Assembly: GCA_026983955.1 (NCBI GenBank)
Contig: JALSTB010000163.1
Location: forward strand, 1-33,010
Direction: 5' to 3'
DNA from: Melioribacteraceae bacterium
GTDB lineage: Bacteria; Bacteroidota; Ignavibacteria; Ignavibacteriales; Melioribacteraceae
DNA length: 33,010 bases
In this document: positions 16,701 through 23,980 of the stretch, piece by piece
How positions within the stretch are numbered: position 1 is the first letter of the stretch
How the letters are laid out: each line of letters starts with the position of its first letter
The notes under the pieces: model-generated
Told to the model about the DNA's origin: nothing
Databases searched by the model: none
Seen by the model: only the letters and a program-made list of their open reading frames with translations
Made by a program: the position numbers and the translations under genes

Positions 16701-17186
16701 TCAAAATTTTCTGAATCCTGCTCTTCCTTCCATTCTCATAGGATGACCGGAATTTTTACGGTGTTTTACTTTTCTGAAATGACGGAAATGTTTTATCCAT
16801 ATTTCCCTTTGTGAATCGTTAAGAATTTTATAAACATTTAACCAGAATTTTGTTCTCAACATTTTTAGCTTGCCTTGAAGTTGATTTATTTTCCCAGTTA
16901 ACGCCAATAATTTGTCACCGTCAACGTTGTTTTCTGCCATCATTTTTCTGATTTTTAATCGTACTTTCTGAATGTCAGCCCGTAAATCGATTGACGCATT
17001 TTGCTGTGTGAAAAAGAAATTGTTGAATTTCTTTTGCTGTTCGCCGGTTAATTTTAGAAGCGCAGTTATTCTTTCTTTATTGAAACCTTGATATTTCGGA
17101 GGTTTAGGCACAGGTTGCGCCGTAACCGTTATACTTACTAACAAAGCGATAATAATTGCACTTATCAAAAAGATTTTTCCTTTCAT
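16701..17186 (-). CDS. Spy/CpxP-like periplasmic protein
   Basis: A 161-residue exported protein with a signal peptide (MKGKIFLISAIIIALLVSITVTAQ) and a helical, basic mature part. It contains two LTxxQ-like motifs, LTGEQQKKF and LNDSQREIW, as in the Spy/CpxP/CnrX family of periplasmic chaperones and metal sensors. The start is fixed by AAAGGAGGA at 17191-17199 on the minus strand; the open frame extends 22 codons further upstream but without signal. It is divergent from an ECF sigma factor whose operon ends with a second Spy-like gene, suggesting it is part of that regulon. The C-terminus is rich in histidine, lysine and arginine (HFRHFRKVKHRKNSGH), which might bind metal. Confidence 0.75.
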   Translation of the reverse strand: MKGKIFLISAIIIALLVSITVTAQPVPKPPKYQGFNKERITALLKLTGEQQKKFNNFFFTQQNASIDLRADIQKVRLKIRKMMAENNVDGDKLLALTGKINQLQGKLKMLRTKFWLNVYKILNDSQREIWIKHFRHFRKVKHRKNSGHPMRMEGRAGFRKF

Positions 17187-17190
17187 CTTT

Positions 17191-17199
17191 TCCTCCTTT
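17191..17199 (-). promoter_or_regulatory. Shine-Dalgarno sequence deciding the Spy-like gene start
   Basis: AAAGGAGGA on the minus strand lies four bases before the ATG at 17186. It shows that the signal peptide start, not the longer upstream frame, is used. Confidence 0.8.
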
Positions 17200-17253
17200 A
17201 ATGAGTTATGTTTTTGTCGTATTTTTGTTGTTAGACAGTGCAAACCGGACAAG

Positions 17254-17268
17254 GGTTTAATTTAAACC
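17254..17268. promoter_or_regulatory. Palindrome between the divergent Spy-like and ECF sigma genes
   Basis: GGTTTAA and TTAAACC form a perfect 7-bp inverted repeat around a single T. It sits 46 bases before the ECF start and 67 bases before the Spy-like start, so it could be an operator shared by both promoters. Confidence 0.35.
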
Positions 17269-17313
17269 AATCCGTTGCTCAGGTTGTCAAATACTTTAGT
17301 AAGGTTGGAGCTT

Positions 17314-17862
17314 ATGCCGGAAGAAAAAGACGAAATTTTGGTTAAAAGGTTTTTAGAGGGTGATGAACGTGCGTACAATGAAATTGTTATCCGTTACAGA
17401 AAAAAGATTTACTGGCATGCAAGAAGAATGCTGGGTAATCATCTTGATGCCGACGATGTAACACAAGAAGTGTTAATCCAAATATATAAAAAGTTAAAAA
17501 CATTTAAGTTTAACTCATCTTTGTATACTTGGATTTTTAAAATTACATCGAGTAAAAGTTTGAATAAAATAAAAAGAAACAACATCAAAAAATTTTTATC
17601 ATTGGATAACGGACATACACAATTTTTACGGACAAATGTGGACATTGTAAAAACTTTTGAAGATAAAGAAAAATTAAACAGATTAAATGAAATATTGAAG
17701 GATATTTCCGCTAGACAGAAAGAAGTTTTTTTGCTTAAGCAATTTGAAGGACTGAGTTATAAAGAAATTTCAGAAATAACCGGGAAAAGCATCGGAACAT
17801 TAAAAGCCAATTATCATTTTGCTTTGCAAAAAATATTAGAGAAGATGAAAAATGAAGAATAA
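17314..17862 (+). CDS. ECF-type RNA polymerase sigma factor
   Basis: A 182-residue extracytoplasmic-function sigma factor. Region 2 covers about residues 10-80, with EILVKRFLEGDERAYNEIV, the polymerase-binding LDADDVTQEVLIQIYKKL and YTWIFKITSSKSLNKI. Region 4 covers about 120-175, with ISARQKEVFLLKQFEGLSYKEISEITGKSIGTLKANYHFALQK split here only by function, forming the -35-binding helix-turn-helix. The ATG at 17314 has GGAG just upstream and is preferred over an in-frame TTG at 17275. It overlaps the following anti-sigma gene by 11 bases, the usual arrangement. Its regulon probably includes the Spy-like genes on both sides, which is inference from position. Confidence 0.92.
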   Translation: MPEEKDEILVKRFLEGDERAYNEIVIRYRKKIYWHARRMLGNHLDADDVTQEVLIQIYKKLKTFKFNSSLYTWIFKITSSKSLNKIKRNNIKKFLSLDNGHTQFLRTNVDIVKTFEDKEKLNRLNEILKDISARQKEVFLLKQFEGLSYKEISEITGKSIGTLKANYHFALQKILEKMKNEE

Positions 17863-18424
17863 AGAAAAAATATTAAAATACCTTGCAGGTCAAATGAGCA
17901 AAGCGGAAAAAGATCAGTTCGAAAATGAGATATCCCGCGATGCCGCACTGGAAAAGGAATTAAATTCAGCAAACGGACTGTTGGAACAAATTAATAAATT
18001 TTCGGATGTTGAAACGGATGAGGCATATTTTTCTTCGTTAATTCCGGAAATCAGACGACGACTGGAAAAAGATAAAAAGCGGAGAAAAGTTTACCGGTTC
18101 TCCGTTGCCTTCACGTCAATTATAATTTTGATACTTGCCTTTGTATACTTTTCCGGTAACCAAAAACATGAAGTGCTGTTGAGCGATTCGGAAATGGAAA
18201 AAATAATTGATGAGATTCCGCAAAACTTGGTTTCAACGGTATTATCCGGTACAGTTGATTTAAGGGGAGCGGAAATTCAAATTGATGAATTCGATTTAAC
18301 CGGAGAATATTTATCGGAATTTTCCGAGAGTGATTTTATTTATCTTTTAAATTCGTTTTCAAATGAAGAATTGAATGAACTTTCCGAATATTTAACGGAA
18401 ACTAAAACACAGGTGGAAAAATGA
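17852..18424 (+). CDS. Membrane-bound anti-sigma factor
   Basis: A 190-residue single-pass inner-membrane protein, predicted to hold the ECF sigma factor inactive. The cytoplasmic N-terminus (about 1-78) opens with KILKYLAGQMSKAEKDQFENEIS, typical of anti-sigma domains, but no zinc-binding HxxxCxxC motif is present. One membrane helix spans about residues 81-101. The periplasmic part (about 102-190) is acidic, with a leucine/serine-rich C-terminus. It overlaps the sigma gene by 11 bases and the next Spy-like gene by four (ATGA), so all three are translationally coupled. The signal it senses is unknown; coupling to a Spy-like protein suggests misfolded protein or metal stress. Confidence 0.85.
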   Translation: MKNKEKILKYLAGQMSKAEKDQFENEISRDAALEKELNSANGLLEQINKFSDVETDEAYFSSLIPEIRRRLEKDKKRRKVYRFSVAFTSIIILILAFVYFSGNQKHEVLLSDSEMEKIIDEIPQNLVSTVLSGTVDLRGAEIQIDEFDLTGEYLSEFSESDFIYLLNSFSNEELNELSEYLTETKTQVEK

Positions 18425-18903
18425 AAAAAAATATGTTAATGATTTGTCTTTTGTTAATCGTTCCGGTATTGAATTACGGACAAATAAGGCACAAGCCGCC
18501 TCATCGTTTGTGGAAGGGCTGGGCAAAAGTAGAACAGTTGGAAAAACTGAAATTGCTCGAAATTTTGGATTTGGACGAAGAAACTTCAATCCGCTTTTTC
18601 GCCCGGAAAAACAAACATCACAAGCAACAAAAAAGATTCATTGAACAAAAGGACAGTTTGATAAACGTGTTAAACGAAATTGTGGAAACCGGAAAAGGCG
18701 AAAACAAAAACCGGATTTTGCAAGTGGTTAATGAAATTAACAATATTGATATTAAACTGGCAGAAAATAAAAAGAAATTTATTAATTCATTGACCGGTTT
18801 ATTAAGTGCGGAACAAATAGCCAAACTGGTTATATTCGATTCGAAATTCAGGCGTGAAATAGCCGATTTTATAATCAAAAAGAGACGCAGAAAACCAGAT
18901 TAA
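18421..18903 (+). CDS. Second Spy/CpxP-like periplasmic protein
   Basis: A 160-residue exported protein with a signal peptide ending NYGQ. The mature part is mostly helical and very basic, with a proximal LLEILDLDEETSIRFF segment and a distal LLSAEQIAKLVIF segment in the positions of the two LTxxQ motifs of the Spy/CpxP family. The histidines in the HKPPHR and NKHHKQQ stretches could bind metal. It overlaps the anti-sigma gene by ATGA. In CnrYXH-type systems a periplasmic CnrX of this family controls a membrane anti-sigma factor, and this gene may play that role. The family call is by motif and context, not by strong identity. Confidence 0.65.
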   Translation: MKKNMLMICLLLIVPVLNYGQIRHKPPHRLWKGWAKVEQLEKLKLLEILDLDEETSIRFFARKNKHHKQQKRFIEQKDSLINVLNEIVETGKGENKNRILQVVNEINNIDIKLAENKKKFINSLTGLLSAEQIAKLVIFDSKFRREIADFIIKKRRRKPD

Positions 18904-18963
18904 AAAGTTTTGAATTGTTTTATGGCATAAAGTAATTAATATCCAACCAAAATTAATTTAACT

Positions 18964-19007
18964 AATCATTGGAACATCTGGGGAAATTCCCTGTTTAAGA
19001 AATGATT
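18964..19007. repeat. Nested imperfect palindrome upstream of tRNA-Leu
   Basis: AATCATT (18964-18970) pairs with AATGATT (19001-19007). Inside it AACA (18973-18976) pairs with TGTT (18992-18995), and the centre is GGGAAATTCCC (18981-18991), itself a palindrome around one A. There is no T-run after it, so it is not a standard terminator. Confidence 0.4.
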
Positions 19008-19041
19008 GAGGCACTAAACTATCAAGTGGCGAAATAAGGTA

Positions 19042-19072
19042 TTGATTTTTTTATCTTGATGAATTATCTTTC
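19042..19072 (+). promoter_or_regulatory. Bacteroidota-type promoter of tRNA-Leu
   Basis: TTG at 19042-19044 is followed after exactly 20 bases by TATCTTTC (19065-19072), which fits TAnnTTTG except for the last base. Transcription would start a few bases before the tRNA at 19085. The spacing is identical to the nth promoter in this window. Confidence 0.6.
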
Positions 19073-19084
19073 TGGTTCGATTAT

Positions 19085-19168
19085 GCGGAAGTGGTGAAAT
19101 TGGTATACACGCTACTTTGAGGGGGTAGTGCCCGCAAGGGCGTACGGGTTCAAGTCCCGTCTTCCGCA
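19085..19168 (+). tRNA. tRNA-Leu (anticodon GAG)
   Basis: The acceptor stem GCGGAAG/CTTCCGC is perfect. The anticodon stem is CTACT/GGTAG with loop TTGAGGG, placing anticodon GAG at 19119-19121, which reads CUC and CUU leucine codons. The long variable arm (GCCC-GCAA-GGGC) is typical of class II leucine tRNAs, and the T arm is ACGGG-TTCAAGT-CCCGT. The discriminator base is A at 19168; CCA is not encoded. The TPR gene begins 33 bases downstream with no terminator between. Confidence 0.95.
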
Positions 19169-19200
19169 CTAGTCATAAATCATTAAACAAAGGGGAAAGT

Positions 19201-19974
19201 ATGAAGAAAGTTGTTTTTCTAATCTTGAGTTTCGTTTTGTTATCGGTAAGTTTTGTTTATGCGCAAAAGACCGAAATGGATCCGGAAGCTGCAAAATTAT
19301 ATAATTCCGGAAACAAAATGTTAAAATCCGGTAACTACGAAGGTGCAATTGAAGATTACAGCAAAGCACTTGAAATTTCCAAAGATTACAGAATTTTTTA
19401 CCAGCAGGGAATTGCATATAAAAAACTACGTAAATTCGACAAGGCTCTCGAATCTTTCCATGCCTGCCTCGAAGCTAATCCGGATTTCCATATTGTTTAC
19501 AACAGTTTGGGAACAACTTATTATGCACAAGGCGATTATTTAAAAGCCATTGAATACTTCAAAAAATTTGAAGAATCGGTTAAAAAGAAAAAACTTAAAA
19601 ACCGCGCGCGAAAATATATCAGTCTGGCATACACCAAGTTGGGTGATAAGGAATTAAAAAATAAAAATTATAAAAAAGGTATTGAATATCTTACTGAAGC
19701 GGTAAAGTATTACAATTATGATGCAGCTTATCTCAAGTTGGCCGATGCTTATATTGAAATGGGAGAGTATCAAAAAGCATTGGAAGCTGCAGACAATGCT
19801 ATCAAATACAGAAGTAAAAAATCCAAAGTACCGAAAGGTGCACCTTATTTTTACAAAGGATTGGCTTACAAGGGTTTGAAAGATAAAGCCAATGCGAAAG
19901 AAAATTTTGTTATTGCTGCGAAAGATAAATTATACAGGGATAGAAGCAAACATGAACTTAAATACATGAACTGA
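19201..19974 (+). CDS. Secreted tetratricopeptide-repeat protein
   Basis: A 257-residue exported protein. The signal peptide ends FVYAQ. The mature part consists of about five to six TPR units starting near residue 25, for example LYNSGNKMLKSGNYEGAIEDY, and another motif YLKLADAYIEMGEYQKALEAAD near residue 178. TPR arrays mediate protein-protein contacts; the partner is unknown. AAAGGGGAAAG upstream supports the ATG. It is probably transcribed with the tRNA-Leu just upstream, since no terminator separates them, and ends at a strong terminator. It is a separate gene from the giant TPR protein at 21005. Confidence 0.85.
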   Translation: MKKVVFLILSFVLLSVSFVYAQKTEMDPEAAKLYNSGNKMLKSGNYEGAIEDYSKALEISKDYRIFYQQGIAYKKLRKFDKALESFHACLEANPDFHIVYNSLGTTYYAQGDYLKAIEYFKKFEESVKKKKLKNRARKYISLAYTKLGDKELKNKNYKKGIEYLTEAVKYYNYDAAYLKLADAYIEMGEYQKALEAADNAIKYRSKKSKVPKGAPYFYKGLAYKGLKDKANAKENFVIAAKDKLYRDRSKHELKYMN

Positions 19975-19999
19975 TTGCTTCATTAAAGTTTTTTAGCTG

Positions 20000-20029
20000 A
20001 ACCCTCGTGTTACGAGGGTTTTTTATTTT
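20000..20029 (+). terminator. Rho-independent terminator after the TPR gene
   Basis: AACCCTCG (20000-20007) and CGAGGGTT (20013-20020) form a perfect 8-bp stem around TGTTA, followed by TTTTATTTT. Confidence 0.93.
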
Positions 20030-20204
20030 AAATTTGTAAAAAAAATAATGAAGAGTCTCGCGAATTGACTGAACAAAAAAATCTTGAATTCACGTCAAGT
20101 TTCCGGAAATCTTAACTTCTTGTAACTCAATGACTTATCCAATCTGATGTAGAAAATATTTTAACTTATTCATATATTTTTATATATTATAAGAAAATAT
20201 AAAA

Positions 20205-21005
20205 ATGTTTTCCTTGTGGATAAAATTAATAATATCATTTTCATTAGCGTTCTTTGTTTCTTGGGTTGCATTTAAGAGGGAATTTCTCACAAAAAGCGGT
20301 GCCGTAGCCACATTTTTTCTCGCGGTGGTAATTTTTTATTACGGCGGAATAAAGTGGAGTATTCCGGTATTAATGTTTTTTCTTCCGTCAAGTTTTTTGA
20401 GCAAACTGAATAATTCGAAAAGAAGCGGTTTTCAAAACATATTTGAAAAAGCGGGCAGCAGGGATTTTTGGCAAGTATCGGCTAACGGTGGTGCCGGCGG
20501 AATTTTAGTACTGGTTAATCATTTTATCCCAAGTGAAACATGGTTTTATCTTTATGTTGCCTATTTGTCCATCATGTCGGCAGATACTTGGGCTACGGAA
20601 CTCGGAACACTTAAAAGCAGGAAAACGTATAACGTGTTAACATTCAGACCGGTTGAGCAAGGCATATCCGGTGGTGTTTCATTGTTTGGAATATTTGCTT
20701 CTCTCGCCGGTTCGTCGGTCGTTGTATTAAGCGCTTTGCCATGGTTAACGGGAAATCCCGGAATTATATTTTTATTAATTATTACCGGGTTGTTGGGAAG
20801 TTTGATTGACAGTGTTCTCGGCGCAACAGTACAAGTTCAATACAAATGTGGTAATTGTTTTGCGGTAACAGAAAGAAAGAAACATTGCAACATTGAAACA
20901 ACCAAAATAAAAGGAATAAGCTGGTTCAATAACGATTGGGTTAATTTTTCAGCGGGAATTACAGGAATTTTAATTTTTTATTTAATCGGAAAATTGTTTG
21001 CTTAG
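20205..21005 (+). CDS. DUF92-family integral membrane protein (VTE6-like)
   Basis: A 266-residue polytopic membrane protein with about six hydrophobic helices. It has the DUF92 (TIGR00297) signatures: FLTKSGAVATF near the N-terminus, the MSADTWATELG motif at about residues 124-134, LGSLIDSVLGATVQ and a C-terminal NDWVN. Plant and cyanobacterial relatives (VTE6) act as phytyl-phosphate kinases, using CTP; in non-photosynthetic bacteria the substrate, probably an isoprenoid alcohol phosphate, is unknown. A pair of cysteines (YKCGNCF) lies in a loop near residue 217. The stop codon overlaps the GTG start of the giant TPR gene by one base, so it heads a seven-gene operon. Confidence 0.87.
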   Translation: MFSLWIKLIISFSLAFFVSWVAFKREFLTKSGAVATFFLAVVIFYYGGIKWSIPVLMFFLPSSFLSKLNNSKRSGFQNIFEKAGSRDFWQVSANGGAGGILVLVNHFIPSETWFYLYVAYLSIMSADTWATELGTLKSRKTYNVLTFRPVEQGISGGVSLFGIFASLAGSSVVVLSALPWLTGNPGIIFLLIITGLLGSLIDSVLGATVQVQYKCGNCFAVTERKKHCNIETTKIKGISWFNNDWVNFSAGITGILIFYLIGKLFA

Positions 21006-23980
21006 TGAATAAAAATATTTTTCATACCGGATTGATTTTTTTCATTTCCTTCACTTTACTGCGGGGACAATCCACCGTTGATATTTACAATTCGGCGCTG
21101 ACCGCTTTCCGGAAAAATGATTACGCCAAAGCCTATGAATTGTTTACTGCTTTCCTTAACAACAATGATGTGGATAAAGATTTGTTCGCATCGGCAAAAT
21201 ATTATACGGCGGAAAGTTTAATTGCCCTGAATGAATATGAAGGTGCTATTCAAGAACTCAATTCTTTGGTTCTCGATCATAATTTTGTCGTAATCCGGCC
21301 CAAAGCATTATACCGGTTGGGAAAATTGTTTTTCGATTTGGGGGAATATGAAAATGCCAGAAAAAAATTGGAACAATATCTTTACGAATATCCTTACGGT
21401 TCGTTTACCGGTTCGGTTTATTATTTGATTGGTGAAAGTTATGTTAAAGAAAACCGGTACGGTGAAGCAATCGATTTTCTGAAAAATGCGATTGAAATTA
21501 AGCGCAAAAATGAATTTGTAGATCATACGATTTTTTCCTTGGCAAATATTTACGAGAAAAAAGGTGAATATGAAAAAGCAGTTGAATATTACGATAAGCT
21601 CTTGGCTTTTTACCGGAAAAGCAAGCTGAGACCTTACGCACAATTGAGAATAGGAATATGTTACTACAAACTGGGAGAATACGAAAGCGCAATTTTGGAA
21701 TTATCCGATCCCTTAATTGACCGTTTGCCGCAAAATTTTAAGAATGAAGCTTTCTTTATGTTGGGACAAACTTACTTTGCGCAAAACGAATTTGAAAAAG
21801 CTTCTAAAATTTTTTCCGGTTTACTTGATGGCAATACCGGCAAAAAATTTAAAAACAAAATTGTTTACAGTCTGGCATGGGTTCATTTCAAAAACAATCA
21901 ATATGATAAAGCATATAAATTATTTGAGAATATTGCCAAACTTAAGAGCGACACACTTGCAGCCAATGCTTTGTTCTGGAGTGCCGAATGTAAAAGACTG
22001 AACGGTGATAAACAAGAGGCGGTGGAAATTTATAACCGGTTTCTTGAAAAATATCCGCAACACCGGTTGGCTCCGAAAGCAAAACTTAATTTGGGTTTGG
22101 CTAAATTGGACAAAACCGATTTTTCACAATCCGAAAGGGATTTAATTTCCGCGCTCGGATCGTCTGATATTCAAACCAAAGCAAAAGCAAATATTTTATT
22201 GGGGAATATCAGTCTGAGAAAAAAAGATTACAATGCCGCGGCAAAATATTTTGGCGATTGTGTTTTCTTAAATCCTCCGGTAAAATTAAAAGACAAAGCA
22301 TTGCTCGGTTGGGGAACGGCTTTGTACTATTTAAACAAACCGTCCCGGGCAATTCAGGAATTGAAAAAAATTACAATTGGACTAACTTCGGATGAGGAAC
22401 AAACCAAAAATTTTTACTTGGCCGAATCATATTTCGCATTGGGAAAATATAAAAAGGCAATTGTCTATTACAACAAAATTAAATCCACCAATAAAAAATT
22501 GGATGGAGAAACACTTTACGGAAAAGCCTATGCTTATTTCAATGCCAAAGATTACGCCAACGCTGCATATTTGTTCCGTAAATTCTTAAACCGGTTTCCC
22601 GGTGATAAAAGAGAGCTCGATGCAAAAACAAGATTGGCGGAAAGTTATTTCGGGGTAAAAGATTTTGACAAAGCTGCACGTTTGTACAAAGAATTAATTT
22701 ATAAACATAAAAGATTAGCTAACTCCGGTGAATCTTATTACAGATACGGACAGTCGCTGTTTCAAGCCGGTAAATCAAATGAAGCGATTAAGGTTTTTCA
22801 AGAACTGCAAAAAAAATTTCCAAACTCGGAATATGGAGACGAAGCACAATACTTAATCGGTTGGGTTCACTTCCAAACTGGAAATTTTCACGAAGCAATA
22901 CGGTACTACGAGGATTTGCAAACGAAATATCCAAGGTCGAAAATAATACCAGTCGCAATTTATTCGATTGGCGATGCTTATTTTAATTTGGGCGAATACG
23001 AAAGGGCAATCAGAAAATATATGGAATTGATTAAGCGTTACCCGGATACAAAATATGTTTTCGATGCAATTAACGGGATAATTTATTGTTATGAAGTAAC
23101 GGACAGAACTACCGATGCAATTAATTTTATCGATAAAATAATTCAAACCAATTCCCAGCCGCAATTCAACGATAAAATCTTTTTTAAGAAAGGGGAAATT
23201 TATTACAGTATTGCGAATTACAAATCGGCAATTGAAAGTTATAATGAATTTATCGCAAAATATCCGCAAAGTAAACTTGTACCAAATGCATATTATTGGA
23301 TTGGGAAAAGCGCGGCAAACTTAGGCAACTATGATGAAGCACTGATCAACTATCACAAAATCATCAATAACTACATCAATTCCGATATTGCGGTGCAGGC
23401 GGTAATTGAAGCGGGAACAATCTATCACAAACGGGAAAATTACGATGGTGAAATTGAATTGTATGAAGCGACATTCGATAAATTGAAAGATAAAGAAGGT
23501 GCCGCCGAAATAGCATTTAAGAAAGCGGAAGCATTTATTCAAAAAAACGATATTCCGGCAGCGTATAAATCTTTGTTGGCTGTCATTGAAATTTATCCCG
23601 GTACGGTATTTTCCGACGAAGCTAAAATTGAATTGGGAATTATTGAATTGGCACGGAAAGATTATAGTAAAGCGGAAGATTTGTTCAGGGAAGTTGCCGG
23701 TTCACGAAAAGACGACATCGGAGCGAAGGCACAATTCTATTACGGCGAAGCTTTATTCCTTCAAAATAAAATTGAAGATGCAGTTGCGGCATTTGTGCGG
23801 GTGCGTTCCATCTTTCCGGCTTACGATGAATGGTATTCGCGCTCGTTGTTAAGGTTGGGCGATTGTTATGTAAAATTAAACGATACTAAAAATGCAAAAG
23901 AAATGTATTCGGCGGTATTGAAAAAACACCGTTCGGATAAATTGGGCGCAGAGGCAAAATCAAAGTTGAAAAAGTTATGA
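21005..23980 (+). CDS. Giant tetratricopeptide-repeat protein, CpoB/YbgF-like
   Basis: A 991-residue exported protein made almost wholly of TPRs, some 25 units. The signal peptide ends LLRGQ. Many repeats follow a pattern such as AIYSIGDAYFNLGEYERAIRKY or AEAFY-QKND types, ending in a KYP turn, as in BamD and CpoB/YbgF. A role as a periplasmic scaffold is likely. The start is a GTG at 21005 overlapping the DUF92 stop (TAGTG), with no other start better placed. It ends with ATGA shared with the outer-membrane barrel gene. In Tol-Pal systems CpoB, a TPR protein, links TolA to cell-wall synthesis; sitting here with ExbB/ExbD/TonB genes it may act likewise. Confidence 0.88.
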   Translation: MNKNIFHTGLIFFISFTLLRGQSTVDIYNSALTAFRKNDYAKAYELFTAFLNNNDVDKDLFASAKYYTAESLIALNEYEGAIQELNSLVLDHNFVVIRPKALYRLGKLFFDLGEYENARKKLEQYLYEYPYGSFTGSVYYLIGESYVKENRYGEAIDFLKNAIEIKRKNEFVDHTIFSLANIYEKKGEYEKAVEYYDKLLAFYRKSKLRPYAQLRIGICYYKLGEYESAILELSDPLIDRLPQNFKNEAFFMLGQTYFAQNEFEKASKIFSGLLDGNTGKKFKNKIVYSLAWVHFKNNQYDKAYKLFENIAKLKSDTLAANALFWSAECKRLNGDKQEAVEIYNRFLEKYPQHRLAPKAKLNLGLAKLDKTDFSQSERDLISALGSSDIQTKAKANILLGNISLRKKDYNAAAKYFGDCVFLNPPVKLKDKALLGWGTALYYLNKPSRAIQELKKITIGLTSDEEQTKNFYLAESYFALGKYKKAIVYYNKIKSTNKKLDGETLYGKAYAYFNAKDYANAAYLFRKFLNRFPGDKRELDAKTRLAESYFGVKDFDKAARLYKELIYKHKRLANSGESYYRYGQSLFQAGKSNEAIKVFQELQKKFPNSEYGDEAQYLIGWVHFQTGNFHEAIRYYEDLQTKYPRSKIIPVAIYSIGDAYFNLGEYERAIRKYMELIKRYPDTKYVFDAINGIIYCYEVTDRTTDAINFIDKIIQTNSQPQFNDKIFFKKGEIYYSIANYKSAIESYNEFIAKYPQSKLVPNAYYWIGKSAANLGNYDEALINYHKIINNYINSDIAVQAVIEAGTIYHKRENYDGEIELYEATFDKLKDKEGAAEIAFKKAEAFIQKNDIPAAYKSLLAVIEIYPGTVFSDEAKIELGIIELARKDYSKAEDLFREVAGSRKDDIGAKAQFYYGEALFLQNKIEDAVAAFVRVRSIFPAYDEWYSRSLLRLGDCYVKLNDTKNAKEMYSAVLKKHRSDKLGAEAKSKLKKL

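Noticed and set aside
19201-23980. Long internal repeats that might suggest a transposon or duplicated gene
   Set aside because: The repetition is at protein level (TPR units) with diverged DNA; no insertion-sequence ends or target duplications are visible.
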